From Candidatus Gastranaerophilales bacterium (lineage in GTDB: Bacteria > Cyanobacteriota > Vampirovibrionia > Gastranaerophilales > Gastranaerophilaceae): DNA of 33,732 nucleotides. Of the stretch, positions 1-8,189 are shown one piece after another. Position numbers and translations under genes: made by a program. The notes under the pieces are model-generated. The model had not been told where the DNA came from. It ran no database searches and saw nothing but the letters and a program-made list of their open reading frames with translations. The stretch covers positions 1 through 33,732 of the forward strand of contig CANPYB010000005.1 in the NCBI GenBank assembly GCA_947587605.1, read 5' to 3'. How positions within the stretch are numbered: the stretch's first letter is position 1; every line of letters begins with the position of its first letter.

Positions 1-255
1 AAAATCCCTTATGAAAGAAACCTTGGAATAGCTGAATTTTATAAACATATAGGGATATACGGCTATAAACGCGAGTCATTATTTAAAATGACAAAATTTC
101 CACAGCCCGAAATTGAACGCGCCGAAAGTTTAGAGCAGTTAAGAGCTTTATATAACGGGATGAAAATTAAAACAGCCGTGGTAGAATATAATTCAATAGG
201 TATTGATACAATAGAAGATTTGAATTCATTTAAGAAATTGGTTGAAATAAAGTAG
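1..255 (+). CDS. kdsB: 3-deoxy-manno-octulosonate cytidylyltransferase, 3' end only
   Basis: The frame is open from base 1 and ends at TAG 253-255, giving the last 84 residues of a protein whose start lies outside the window. The stretch HIGIYGYKRESL, followed by ERAESLEQLRAL and then the ending GIDTIEDLNSFKKL, is the pattern I know from the C-terminus of KdsB. KdsB activates KDO with CTP to CMP-KDO in the cytoplasm for lipopolysaccharide inner-core synthesis, so this gene supports an LPS-type outer membrane. The next gene starts one base after the stop, so the two are probably cotranscribed. The catalytic N-terminal nucleotide-binding half cannot be checked here. A related cytidylyltransferase is possible, but the GIYGYK and EQLRAL blocks favour KdsB. 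Confidence 0.85.
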   Translation, partial: KIPYERNLGIAEFYKHIGIYGYKRESLFKMTKFPQPEIERAESLEQLRALYNGMKIKTAVVEYNSIGIDTIEDLNSFKKLVEIK

Positions 256-256
256 T

Positions 257-931
257 ATGGAAGAAAACACACAAATACAAAATGAACGGCGAATGCTTAT
301 TGTAATAATATTTACAATATTTGCAATGATTGGAGAAATAGCCTTTGGGTATATAACAAAATCAATGTCCCTGCTTGCAGAGGGCTATCACATGAGCGTT
401 CATGTTCTTACATTAGGATTAACTTATGCTGCATACATAGTTGCAAGAAAATTTAAAGACTCTACATTATTTATTAACGGAACTTATAAAATCGGAGTCC
501 TTGCAGGATATACTTCAGCTTTATTTTTAGGAATAACTGCACTCGGAATAATGTATGAATCTGCCGCAAGATTTTTTAATCCCGAGCAAATCCAATTTAC
601 ACAGGCAATATACGCTTCCATTTTTGCGTTGGTAATAAACTACATTTGTATTGCGGTAATGGAGGGAAAACTTCACATACATCATCATCACCATCATGAC
701 GGAAACATAAAAGAATCTAAAGACTACAATTATAAAGCAGCGTATTATCATATATTATCGGATGTTTTAATATCAATATTAACAATAATAGCTCTCGTTC
801 TGGGTAAATACTTTAACTGCATACATTTAGATGCGCTGACGGGTATTTTAGGTGCCGTATTTATTCTGGTTTGGGCTGTAAATTTATTGAAAAATACTGT
901 TAAAATATTAATTGATATGAAGCAGGGATAA
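257..931 (+). CDS. CDF-family metal efflux protein without C-terminal domain, copy 1
   Basis: This 224-residue protein has six predicted membrane segments and belongs to the cation diffusion facilitator family, which exports divalent metals by proton antiport. It resembles the Co/Ni DmeF branch. The TM2 metal site reads AEGYHMSVH (about residues 41-49), with Glu42 where copy 2 and the family have Asp. The TM5 motif HILSD is intact. The loop between TM4 and TM5 carries six consecutive histidines, typical of CDF metal-sensing loops. The protein ends just after TM6 (KNTVKILIDMK), where full-length CDFs of about 300 residues continue into a cytoplasmic dimerisation domain. There is no Shine-Dalgarno sequence. 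The ATG lies one base after the kdsB stop, so translation is probably coupled. The metal specificity is inferred. Confidence 0.85.
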   Translation: MEENTQIQNERRMLIVIIFTIFAMIGEIAFGYITKSMSLLAEGYHMSVHVLTLGLTYAAYIVARKFKDSTLFINGTYKIGVLAGYTSALFLGITALGIMYESAARFFNPEQIQFTQAIYASIFALVINYICIAVMEGKLHIHHHHHHDGNIKESKDYNYKAAYYHILSDVLISILTIIALVLGKYFNCIHLDALTGILGAVFILVWAVNLLKNTVKILIDMKQG

Positions 932-935
932 CATT

Positions 936-1631
936 ATGGCTCACACCCATGAAATCAGTAATGATAATGAAAAGAAAACTCTTGTTGTTATTATTTTAAC
1001 AATAGTAACAATGATTGCGGAGATAAGCTGGGGTTACATAACAAATTCAATGGCTCTGTTAGCGGACGGATACCATATGGGAACCCACGCTCTTGCGCTC
1101 GGATTAACTTATATAGCTTACGTGCTGACAAGAAAATATAAAAATTCGGAACTGTTTAAAAACGGAACCGATAAAATAGGTACGCTGGCGGCATATACAA
1201 GCTCTGTATTTTTAGGTTTAACAGGTTTGTGGATAATTTTTGAAGCAATATCAAGATTTTTTCATCCGCTCGGCATAAAATTTAATGAAGCAATTATGAT
1301 TGCAACAATAGGCTTAATTGTTAATTCAGTGTGTATATTTATAATGGAATACAAACACTGCAAAGATAACGGGCATGAACATCATCACTGCAGAAATTGC
1401 GAACATCAAAAAGATAATACCTGTAAAGATTACAATTTTAAATCGGCATATTATCACATATTAGCTGATGTTCTGACCTCCGTTTTAGCAATTAGCGCAC
1501 TAATTGCGGGGAAATACTTTAATTTTACGAGTTTAGATCCGATTATCGGAATATTAGGCGGTTTATTGATAATAAGGTGGTCAATAGGTCTGTTAAAGAA
1601 CACGGTAAAAATTTTAGTCGATATGAAATAA
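936..1631 (+). CDS. CDF-family metal efflux protein without C-terminal domain, copy 2
   Basis: This 231-residue paralogue of the preceding gene begins 4 nt after it and has an AGGGA ribosome binding site. Six membrane segments are predicted. The TM2 motif ADGYHMGTH (about residues 43-51) is the canonical DmeF-like form with Asp44, His47 and His51, and TM5 has HILADVLTS. The TM4-TM5 loop is rich in both His and Cys (HEHHHCRNCEH), unlike the pure His run in copy 1. Like copy 1 it stops at the end of TM6 (KNTVKILVDMK) and lacks the C-terminal cytoplasmic domain. The tandem arrangement suggests a duplication, and the two proteins may form heterodimers or handle different metals. The family call is firm; the substrate is not known. 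Confidence 0.87.
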   Translation: MAHTHEISNDNEKKTLVVIILTIVTMIAEISWGYITNSMALLADGYHMGTHALALGLTYIAYVLTRKYKNSELFKNGTDKIGTLAAYTSSVFLGLTGLWIIFEAISRFFHPLGIKFNEAIMIATIGLIVNSVCIFIMEYKHCKDNGHEHHHCRNCEHQKDNTCKDYNFKSAYYHILADVLTSVLAISALIAGKYFNFTSLDPIIGILGGLLIIRWSIGLLKNTVKILVDMK

Positions 1632-1632
1632 A

Positions 1633-1890
1633 TTACATATACTGTTCATCTTGCAGAGCGACTGCGCATATTGAAGTTGATTGAATGCAGACTCTTTTAA
1701 CAGGTCCTATGGTATTTTTTTCAATTAATTTAGGAGTCGGTGAATTCAATTTAAGCACCTGCAAAAGCTCCTCATAGAGCTCTAACGGATTTTCAACGTA
1801 TAAAACAAGAGGCGCTGTAGTGCCTTTCAAAAATACCAAAACCGAAGTTCTTTTTTTTATTTGAGTTCCCTGAGCAAACGGCTGCGCCAT
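1633..1890 (-). CDS. small protein resembling cyanobacterial UPF0367 family
   Basis: An 85-residue soluble protein with a strong GGAGG ribosome binding site 7-11 bases upstream of its ATG (plus-strand 1897-1901). The core pattern is a beta strand (VLVFLKGT, then PLVLYV), a helix (LELYEELLQVLK) and a strand ending SICAVALQDE. This matches, from memory, the short cyanobacterial UPF0367 family, which has LKFTPLPVSVQRKE, a helix with ALYQQIV and an ending near SEIAAVQVYEK. The N-terminal 15 residues are extra. The function of the family is unknown. The stop codon lies 1 bp from the stop of the convergent CDF gene, leaving no space for a terminator. The family assignment is tentative; that it is a real gene is likely. 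Confidence 0.72.
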   Translation of the reverse strand: MAQPFAQGTQIKKRTSVLVFLKGTTAPLVLYVENPLELYEELLQVLKLNSPTPKLIEKNTIGPVKRVCIQSTSICAVALQDEQYM

Positions 1891-1950
1891 AAATTAACCT
1901 CCAATATAGTTAAATATTAATAAATTTTACCGAAAAAATCAACAATTTAA

Positions 1951-2178
1951 CTAAAAATTAAGGCTGTTTTCCAATTCATCATACTTATCAATTATCTTTT
2001 CAAGTATTCTTTTTTGAATAACCGCCAAGTTTGCATTATCTGCCTGTTCAAGGTCAAAATCGCCGTTTAGTGAACATTCAAGAAAATTATTTAAAGTTTG
2101 AGCTAAAGTAAGTTCATTCCCGATTGAGTGAATATCATTTTCCAATCTTTCAAAATCAATTTTTAAAGCATTTTGCAT
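1951..2178 (-). CDS. small helical protein of unknown function
   Basis: This 75-residue protein starts at an ATG preceded by an AAGAGGAGAAC ribosome binding site (plus-strand 2185-2195), which makes it very likely to be translated. It is acidic and mostly helical, with heptad-like segments (FERLENDIHSIGNEL and VIQKRILEKIIDKYDELENSL), and contains one Cys. It has no membrane segment or signal peptide. It lies upstream of the UPF0367-like gene on the same strand with a 60-bp gap, so the two may share a transcript. The gap contains an inverted repeat (TAGTTAAAT at 1907-1915 against ATTTAACTA at 1945-1953). I do not recognise the family. Confidence 0.65.
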   Translation of the reverse strand: MQNALKIDFERLENDIHSIGNELTLAQTLNNFLECSLNGDFDLEQADNANLAVIQKRILEKIIDKYDELENSLNF

Positions 2179-2343
2179 ATTTTAGTTCTCCTCTTATTTT
2201 TAATTTCGATTTTATACTAACATATTTTCCTATTTACTGCAAATATTATCATAATATTATAAATATTTATTTACAATCACGGCACTATAAGCTATTTTTC
2301 GGTTATTATAACAAGGGTCAAAGATAATTAACGAGGTAGAAAA

Positions 2344-3138
2344 ATGATAAAAGCAGGAGTTGTCGGTGCACTTGGGAAAATGGGCAAGCAGGTTGTAAAA
2401 TCAGTTCTTGAAGCCGATGATATGGAGCTTGTTTGCGCAATAGATGTTTTAGGTGAAGGAACAGACGCAGGCTTCGCGGCAGCAGGCAAAGAATGCGGAG
2501 TTTTAATACAAACCGATATTAAAAACACAATAAGCACATCAAAACCCGATGTAATAATTGATTTTACTCAGCCTAACGGAATTTTTGAACACGTAAAAAC
2601 TTATATGGAATTAAATGTAAAATCGGTTATAGGCACAACAGGGTTAAATGAAGAAAATATAAATGACTTAAGAAACTTATCTGAGAAAACAAAAACAGGT
2701 TGTTTAATAGCTCCGAATTTTTCAACGGGAGCGGTATTATTAATGATGTTTGCAAAACAAGCGGCAAAATATTTTAATAATGCGGAAATAATAGAACTTC
2801 ACCATAATCAAAAGAAAGATGCGCCGTCGGGAACCGCCGTAAAAACAGCGCAATTAATGGCTGAAGTTAACAGCAATTTTACTGCGGGTAATTGCGCTGA
2901 AACAGAATTAATAAAAGGTTCAAGAGGGGGAACGGGAAGCGCAAATATACATATTCACTCGGTCAGAATGCCCGGGTACATTGCTTCTCAAGAGGTTATA
3001 TTCGGCGCTGACGGTCAAATCTTTAAAATAAAACACGATACTATGGACCGCTCATGCTATATGGCAGGAGTGCTTCTCGCCGTAAGGCACGTTTATAATA
3101 ATAATGACTTTATTTACGGGCTTGATAATATTTTATAG
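2344..3138 (+). CDS. dapB: 4-hydroxy-tetrahydrodipicolinate reductase
   Basis: This 264-residue enzyme has the normal length for DapB, which makes tetrahydrodipicolinate with NAD(P)H in the DAP/lysine pathway. It has the nucleotide-binding loop GALGKMG near residues 8-14, the GTTG motif, APNFSTG, and the signature ELHHNQKKDAPSGTA carrying the catalytic His pair and Lys. The C-terminal SVRMPGYIASQEVIFG is also as expected. The start has GAGG at 2333-2336, 7 nt before the ATG. lysA, another step of the same pathway, lies about 10 kb away, so the pathway genes are dispersed here. The stop codon directly abuts the stop of anmK on the opposite strand. Confidence 0.96.
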   Translation: MIKAGVVGALGKMGKQVVKSVLEADDMELVCAIDVLGEGTDAGFAAAGKECGVLIQTDIKNTISTSKPDVIIDFTQPNGIFEHVKTYMELNVKSVIGTTGLNEENINDLRNLSEKTKTGCLIAPNFSTGAVLLMMFAKQAAKYFNNAEIIELHHNQKKDAPSGTAVKTAQLMAEVNSNFTAGNCAETELIKGSRGGTGSANIHIHSVRMPGYIASQEVIFGADGQIFKIKHDTMDRSCYMAGVLLAVRHVYNNNDFIYGLDNIL

Positions 3139-4266
3139 TTAATAAGAAAATTTACCCATAATAACATTCTCATCCGCACCCGTGCAGGAGTGAATGTTAT
3201 TTGTTTGCTTATTAAACGCAAAATAGCCTAAATATGCAAAAGCAATACACTCTTTGAGCTTATTCGGTATGAAATAATCCTCATGAGTTTTAATTAATAC
3301 AGAGGGTAAAAGCTCTTTTAAATATTTTATTATTGCTTGATTATACGCACCTCCGCCGCCAAGCACAACTTCATCAATGTTTGTTTTAGGGAAAATAAAA
3401 TCTTCATAAGATTGAACAATTACCTTTGCAGTTAAGTATGTGATTGTAGCAATAACATCATACTCAGAAGCAGGCGCGCAAAGAAAGATATTTTCAGCAT
3501 AATCTGAATTAAACAGCTCTCTGCCCGTAGATTTTGGCGGATCAAGTTTATAATAAGGCTCTTTTAAAAGTTTATTTAACCAATTAAAATCAATATTTCC
3601 TTTCAGCGCGATTTGTCCGTTTTTATCATAAGGCTGATTAAACAGTTTTTGCATAAAGTAATCAATAAGCATATTCCCGGGGCCGTTATCAAATGCAAAA
3701 ATTTCAACATCATCCGATAAAACCGTAACATTAGATATTCCGCCTATATTTTGAATTAACCGATTTTTCCCGCGCGGGAAAATAATTCTGTCCGCAAACG
3801 GAACTAAAGGAGCGCCCTGCCCGCCTGATGCAATATCTTTGGGTCTAAAATCTCCTATTGTTAAAATTCCGGTTTTTTGTGAAATAACCGAAATATCACC
3901 TATTTGTAAAGTAGAGCCCGTGCAAACATTATCAATTTTTTGTTTTTGAGGTAAATGACAAACAGTTTGTCCGTGCGAAGATATAAAATCAATATCTTCT
4001 TTTTTTATACCCGATTTTTTTATTAATAAATTGACCGCACGTGCAAATAAATCGCCGACAACAAAATTCATATAGCAAATATCTGCTACGCTTCCCGCGC
4101 CGTTTGCAAGTTCTAATATTTTTTTTCTGATATTTTCACTATATTTAAGAGAATATGAGTCAATAACATTAAAAGATAAATCATCAAAAATTCTGACTAA
4201 ACAAGCGTCTATTGAATCAACAGATGTTCCCGACATTAATGAAATTATATTTTTATAATTTTTCAT
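3139..4266 (-). CDS. anmK: anhydro-N-acetylmuramic acid kinase
   Basis: This 375-residue protein phosphorylates and opens 1,6-anhydroMurNAc released during peptidoglycan turnover, feeding it back as MurNAc-6-phosphate. Family signatures are MSGTSVDSIDACLVRI near the N-terminus, SSHGQTVCHLPQ, GDFRPKDIASGGQGAPLVPFAD, NIGGISNVT and FDNGPGNMLIDYF. The length is normal. There is no Shine-Dalgarno sequence before the ATG, but TATAAT (minus strand) ends 6 nt upstream of it, so the mRNA may be leaderless. The protein starts where the family starts, so a different start is unlikely. Its stop is adjacent to the dapB stop (0 bp gap). It diverges from manC across 80 bp. Confidence 0.96.
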   Translation of the reverse strand: MKNYKNIISLMSGTSVDSIDACLVRIFDDLSFNVIDSYSLKYSENIRKKILELANGAGSVADICYMNFVVGDLFARAVNLLIKKSGIKKEDIDFISSHGQTVCHLPQKQKIDNVCTGSTLQIGDISVISQKTGILTIGDFRPKDIASGGQGAPLVPFADRIIFPRGKNRLIQNIGGISNVTVLSDDVEIFAFDNGPGNMLIDYFMQKLFNQPYDKNGQIALKGNIDFNWLNKLLKEPYYKLDPPKSTGRELFNSDYAENIFLCAPASEYDVIATITYLTAKVIVQSYEDFIFPKTNIDEVVLGGGGAYNQAIIKYLKELLPSVLIKTHEDYFIPNKLKECIAFAYLGYFAFNKQTNNIHSCTGADENVIMGKFSY

Positions 4267-4272
4267 AAATTA

Positions 4273-4303
4273 ATTATACATTAAGATTGGAAAAGAATTT
4301 CAA
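4273..4303 (-). promoter_or_regulatory. candidate anmK promoter, possibly leaderless
   Basis: On the minus strand, TATAAT (plus-strand 4273-4278) lies 6 nt before the anmK ATG. A TTGAAA lies 19 nt further upstream (4298-4303), a slightly long spacing. If the transcript starts 7 nt after the -10 box it begins at or next to the ATG, which fits the absence of a Shine-Dalgarno sequence. The region is AT-rich, so a chance match is possible. Confidence 0.4.
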
Positions 4304-4321
4304 CAATATGAAAGTTTATTG

Positions 4322-4341
4322 TATAATAACGTAAAAGAGGA
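4322..4341 (+). promoter_or_regulatory. manC -10 box and ribosome binding site
   Basis: A perfect TATAAT at 4322-4327 is followed by AAGAGGA at 4335-4341, and manC starts at 4347. The -35 region is poor (TTCAAC at 17 nt spacing). This site and the anmK promoter lie back to back in the 80-bp divergent gap. Confidence 0.45.
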
Positions 4342-4346
4342 TAGTT

Positions 4347-5792
4347 ATGGCAGAATTATATTCGGTAATATTAGCAGGAGGCTCGGGAAGCAGATTATGG
4401 CCTCTATCAAGAGCAACATACCCTAAACAGCTCTTTAAAATAAATGATGAATATACTCTTTTTCAAAAGACTTTTTTGCGTCTTGCTACAATCTGCGATG
4501 ATAAAAATATAATAACCTCAACAAACGTAAAACACGCAAGCGCAATAAAAGAACAGTTAAAAACATTAAAAGAAAAATTCTGCAGAAAATCCGATTATAA
4601 ATTAATAACGGAGCCTGTAATCAAAAATACGGCACCTGCTTTAACTATCGCCGTAAAATATATTGAAGATAATATGGGGTTGTTAAAAAATAATTCTGCA
4701 ATAATTTTATCAGTGCCCGCAGATCATATAATACCTAACAGAACGGAATTTGCAAAAATTGTTGAAAAAGGAATAAAACTTGCACAAGCAGGTTATATAG
4801 TTGCTTTTCCTCAGCAAACAAATACAATTGATGAAAACTTCGGATATATAAAAGCAAGAAAAAATCCCAAAATCAGCGAGATAGTTCCCGATGCTCTCAA
4901 AGCAAGCGCTTTTACGGAAAAACCAAAAACAAAAGCCGACAAGGAAAAATTAAAAGGCAAATTATACGTTAATACGGGAATATATATGTTCAGTATTGAA
5001 ACATACCTTGAAGAAATAAAGCACTATGCTAAAGATATATTAAAAACGGCTGAAAGCGAAAAAATAACTACTGCAATTCCCTCAATATCATTAAATGAGT
5101 ACGAAAAAATGCCCGATATTTCAATAGATTATGCCCTAATGGAAAAAACAAAAAAAATGGCAATTATTCCGTTTGAAACAAGCTGGAAAGATATAGGTTC
5201 ATGGGATGCAATATATGAAATATCAGACAAAGACAAAAACGGAAATTATATAACAGGTAATGTAATAGACATAAATTCCAAAAATTCTTTAATATATTCG
5301 ACATCAAAACTTGTTGCAACAATAGGATTAGAAGATACTGCAGTAATCCAAACCGAAGATGCAATAATGGTATGCAGCACAAAAAATACAAACGGAACGC
5401 AAAAAATATATAAAAAACTAAACGGTAAAAATACTTCTGCAAAAGAAATACATAAAACAATATACAGACCCTGGGGATGTTACAGCGTATTAGAGGAGGG
5501 AAACGGATTTTTAACAAAATGTATAATAGTAAATCCGAAAGCAAAATTAAGCCTGCAGCTTCATCATCACAGAAGTGAACACTGGGTAGTTTTGGAGGGA
5601 GAAGCTACGGTTATTAAAGGTGATAAAACGTATAAATTACCTCCCGGAAACAGCATTGATATAGATGTAGAAGAAATACACTCGCTTCAAAACGAAACGG
5701 AAGAACAATTAAAAATAATTGAAGTACAGCAGGGTGACATATTGGACGAAAACGATATAGAACGGTTGAAAGATATATACGGCAGAGTTTAA
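4347..5792 (+). CDS. manC: mannose-1-phosphate guanylyltransferase / mannose-6-phosphate isomerase
   Basis: This 481-residue protein has the length and order of the bifunctional ManC/AlgA/XanB type. The N-terminal nucleotidyltransferase domain has LAGGSGSRLWPLSR (about residues 9-22) and PKQL, and a later FTEKP. The C-terminal part, from RPWGCYSVLEEG, is a cupin of the type II phosphomannose isomerase kind, with QLHHHRSEHWVVLEGEA. It makes GDP-mannose for surface polysaccharide or LPS sugars. The usual ETGYGYI motif is seen here as DENFGYI. dxr follows after 1 nt, so a manC-dxr-aroQ operon is likely even though the products serve unrelated pathways. Whether both activities are present cannot be told from sequence alone. 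Confidence 0.93.
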   Translation: MAELYSVILAGGSGSRLWPLSRATYPKQLFKINDEYTLFQKTFLRLATICDDKNIITSTNVKHASAIKEQLKTLKEKFCRKSDYKLITEPVIKNTAPALTIAVKYIEDNMGLLKNNSAIILSVPADHIIPNRTEFAKIVEKGIKLAQAGYIVAFPQQTNTIDENFGYIKARKNPKISEIVPDALKASAFTEKPKTKADKEKLKGKLYVNTGIYMFSIETYLEEIKHYAKDILKTAESEKITTAIPSISLNEYEKMPDISIDYALMEKTKKMAIIPFETSWKDIGSWDAIYEISDKDKNGNYITGNVIDINSKNSLIYSTSKLVATIGLEDTAVIQTEDAIMVCSTKNTNGTQKIYKKLNGKNTSAKEIHKTIYRPWGCYSVLEEGNGFLTKCIIVNPKAKLSLQLHHHRSEHWVVLEGEATVIKGDKTYKLPPGNSIDIDVEEIHSLQNETEEQLKIIEVQQGDILDENDIERLKDIYGRV

Positions 5793-5793
5793 A

Positions 5794-6951
5794 ATGGTAA
5801 AAAATATAGCAATATTAGGTTCAACAGGTTCAATAGGAACTCAGGCTTTAGAAGTTACGGATAAGTTAAACGGTAAAATAAAAGTAACCGCAATAAGCGG
5901 GGGAAAAAATACCGATTTACTGCTTGAACAGGCAAAAAAATATAATCCGAAATATGTATGTGTTCAATCAAAAGAGGATGCCCAAATTCTGGAGCAAAAA
6001 CTAAACTTCGCAAAAGTTTTATACGGAGATGAGGGATTAAATACAATAGCATCCTTAAATGAAATTGATTTAGTTCTTGTTGCACTGTCGGGAAAAACAG
6101 GGCTAAAACCGACAATAACCGCAATCCGGAATAAAAAAGATATAGCGCTTGCTAATAAAGAAACTCTCGTTATGGCAGGCGATATTGTAATGAGGCTTGC
6201 AAAAGAAAACAACGTTAAAATACTGCCGGTAGACAGCGAGCATAGCGCAATATTTCAATGTATTACGAATAGAGAAACCGTAAAACATTTAATAATAACT
6301 TCATCAGGCGGACCTTTCAGAACTTCAAGCAGAGAAGAAATGGAAAAAGCCGATTTATCGGAAGCTCTGGCTCACCCAAGGTGGAAAATGGGTAAAAAAA
6401 TAACGGTTGATTCAGCAACATTAATGAACAAAGGTCTTGAGGTTATAGAAGCACATCATTTATTTAATTTTAATTATGATGACATAAAAGTTATAGTCCA
6501 CCCTCAAAGCTATATACACAGCGCAGTAGAATACAATGACGGAAGCATAATTGCACAAATCGGAAACCCCAGTATGCATATTCCAATTCAATATGCACTA
6601 ACATACCCCGAGCGAAGCGAGGGAGTAGAAACCGAAAGTTTTGATTTTATAAAAGCCTCAAAATTTGAATTTTATAAACCGGATTTAGATAAATTTCCCG
6701 CTTTAGCACTTGCCATAGAGGCGGGGAAAAAGGGCGGAACATACCCTGTCTGCATGAATGCAGCTAATGAAGAAGCCGTTTTTGCGTTTCTTGAAAATAA
6801 AATTAAATTTTTACAAATTTATGAAATAACAAAAAAAATATATGACAGCTACACGGGTATACAAAATCCGTCAATTGATGAAATTTTATCGGAAGATGAA
6901 AAAGTAAGAGTGCAGACAAAAGAATTAATTAATAAAATGAGGTATTTATGA
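5794..6951 (+). CDS. dxr: 1-deoxy-D-xylulose 5-phosphate reductoisomerase
   Basis: This 385-residue enzyme (IspC) catalyses the first committed step of the MEP isoprenoid pathway, converting DXP to MEP with NADPH. It has the NADPH loop GSTGSIG (residues 9-15) and [12 protein letters not shown]. Metal ligands Asp148 and Glu150 lie in [49 protein letters not shown] and HPQSYIHS are all as expected. The start is 1 nt after manC and the stop overlaps the aroQ start in ATGA. A GC-rich patch at 6607-6623 encodes PERSEG in an otherwise conserved region and stands out from the AT-rich surroundings. The gene itself looks intact. Confidence 0.97.
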   Translation: MVKNIAILGSTGSIGTQALEVTDKLNGKIKVTAISGGKNTDLLLEQAKKYNPKYVCVQSKEDAQILEQKLNFAKVLYGDEGLNTIASLNEIDLVLVALSGKTGLKPTITAIRNKKDIALANKETLVMAGDIVMRLAKENNVKILPVDSEHSAIFQCITNRETVKHLIITSSGGPFRTSSREEMEKADLSEALAHPRWKMGKKITVDSATLMNKGLEVIEAHHLFNFNYDDIKVIVHPQSYIHSAVEYNDGSIIAQIGNPSMHIPIQYALTYPERSEGVETESFDFIKASKFEFYKPDLDKFPALALAIEAGKKGGTYPVCMNAANEEAVFAFLENKIKFLQIYEITKKIYDSYTGIQNPSIDEILSEDEKVRVQTKELINKMRYL

Positions 6952-7391
6952 AAATATTATTTTTAAACGGCCCGAATTTAAACCTGCTCGGCACTCGCGA
7001 GCCTGATAAATACGGAAATCAAACACTTAAAGATATAGAAGAATACATAAAAAAAGAAGCCGAATTATTAAATGTTGAAGTTAACTTTTATCAAAGCAAT
7101 ATAGAAGGCGAGCTTGTAGATAAAATTCAATCGGCAAAAAATGAATATGACGGACTTGTAATAAACCCGGCAGCATACACACATACCAGCGTAGCAATTC
7201 GAGATGCACTTTTAGCAGTTAACATGCCCGCTGTGGAAATTCATTTATCAAACATACATAAACGCGAAGAATTTAGAAAAGTATCACTTACGGCACCCGC
7301 ATGCATAGGACAAATAACGGGATTTGGCGCAAACAGTTATAAACTCGGATTGATAGCAATAACAGATTATTTAAAATCACTTCAAAATTAA
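6948..7391 (+). CDS. aroQ: 3-dehydroquinate dehydratase, type II
   Basis: This 147-residue protein has the typical length of the dodecameric type II enzyme that converts 3-dehydroquinate to 3-dehydroshikimate. It has [18 protein letters not shown] with the catalytic Tyr and Arg, [30 protein letters not shown], the catalytic His in VEIHLSN, and [15 protein letters not shown]. The ATG overlaps the dxr TGA by 4 nt (ATGA), indicating translational coupling. The last 15 nt overlap the 3' end of the convergent glycosidase gene. Confidence 0.97.
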   Translation: MKILFLNGPNLNLLGTREPDKYGNQTLKDIEEYIKKEAELLNVEVNFYQSNIEGELVDKIQSAKNEYDGLVINPAAYTHTSVAIRDALLAVNMPAVEIHLSNIHKREEFRKVSLTAPACIGQITGFGANSYKLGLIAITDYLKSLQN

Positions 7392-8189
7392 AAAAGATTT
7401 TAATTTTCTTGCCGTATTATCCTTATCTGAGATAATGTGCAGTTCATTGGAATCAAAAGAAGTAGAACCGCCCCCGTCAAATGCCATGGCTTTTTCCATT
7501 CCCCATTTTCTGGTAAGATTTGCAAGTTCTTCAAGTGTCATAGGATGATTAGTGGTAACAATAAAGAGATATACATTGTTTTCTCTAATCCCGATAGCAG
7601 TTCTTGCATATTTATGCAAAGCGGAAGCAGACTCGCTTACAATTTTTCCGTCTTTAACTATGACAAAAAATTCTTCTTCCAAATTTAAGTCGGGAAACAG
7701 CATAGGACCTGCTTGAATTGAATGTTTTATAACATAACCGCTTTTAGGCTTATCATTGTGCCTTGCTATATCATAAACCAAGTGTTTTTTAGAATCCTCT
7801 AATATTCTGAATTCAGAGCGGTTTAAAATCTTATCAATATACGGTTCTAAAGTTTTATTTTTCATTAAATTTTCATTTTGTTTCGGGTCAAGCACCGTAT
7901 CACCGTCAATGACAACATAAGAAACCGTTTTTTGATTTTTAGGGTCAAAAAAGCCCGCGTTAACTACAAACTTTGAAAAAGTTAAATCGTAAACTTCTTT
8001 ATTTTCAGCTAAATCATCAACATAAAAGGGCATTAATTTCCCTTTTACTTTAGCTGTATTTACCTCAATAACATAAACACCGACAGGGTCTTGAACAATT
8101 CTGTACGGCATTTTTTCTTTAGCAAATACGGGAGCACAACTAAAACAAATTAAACTTAAAGCAATAAAACCAAAAATTTTTTTAATCAT
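7377..8189 (-). CDS. exported phosphodiester glycosidase, NAGPA/DUF2233 family
   Basis: This 270-residue protein has an N-terminal signal peptide with a likely cut after APVFA (residue 23). The body carries the family marks NAGFFD, a central [29 protein letters not shown] and the FDGGGSTS motif that defines the phosphodiester glycosidase (NAGPA-like) fold. Members hydrolyse sugar-phosphodiester bonds, so a periplasmic role on an envelope polymer is plausible, but the substrate is unknown. The start ATG shares one base with the stop of the upstream permease (TAATG), tying it to the LPS-export pair. Its 3' end overlaps aroQ by 15 nt. A lipoprotein is less likely because neither early Cys sits in a good lipobox. 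Confidence 0.85.
   Translation of the reverse strand: MIKKIFGFIALSLICFSCAPVFAKEKMPYRIVQDPVGVYVIEVNTAKVKGKLMPFYVDDLAENKEVYDLTFSKFVVNAGFFDPKNQKTVSYVVIDGDTVLDPKQNENLMKNKTLEPYIDKILNRSEFRILEDSKKHLVYDIARHNDKPKSGYVIKHSIQAGPMLFPDLNLEEEFFVIVKDGKIVSESASALHKYARTAIGIRENNVYLFIVTTNHPMTLEELANLTRKWGMEKAMAFDGGGSTSFDSNELHIISDKDNTARKLKSFLILK

Noticed and set aside
682-699. Six-histidine run resembling a cloning His-tag
   Set aside because: It lies in the TM4-TM5 loop of a CDF transporter, where His-rich metal-binding loops are normal, and the paralogue has a His/Cys-rich loop in the same place.
1907-1953. TAGTTAAAT / ATTTAACTA inverted repeat between the two small minus-strand genes
   Set aside because: The arms are A/T only and 29 nt apart, one overlaps a stop codon, and no T run follows, so neither a terminator nor an operator is supported.
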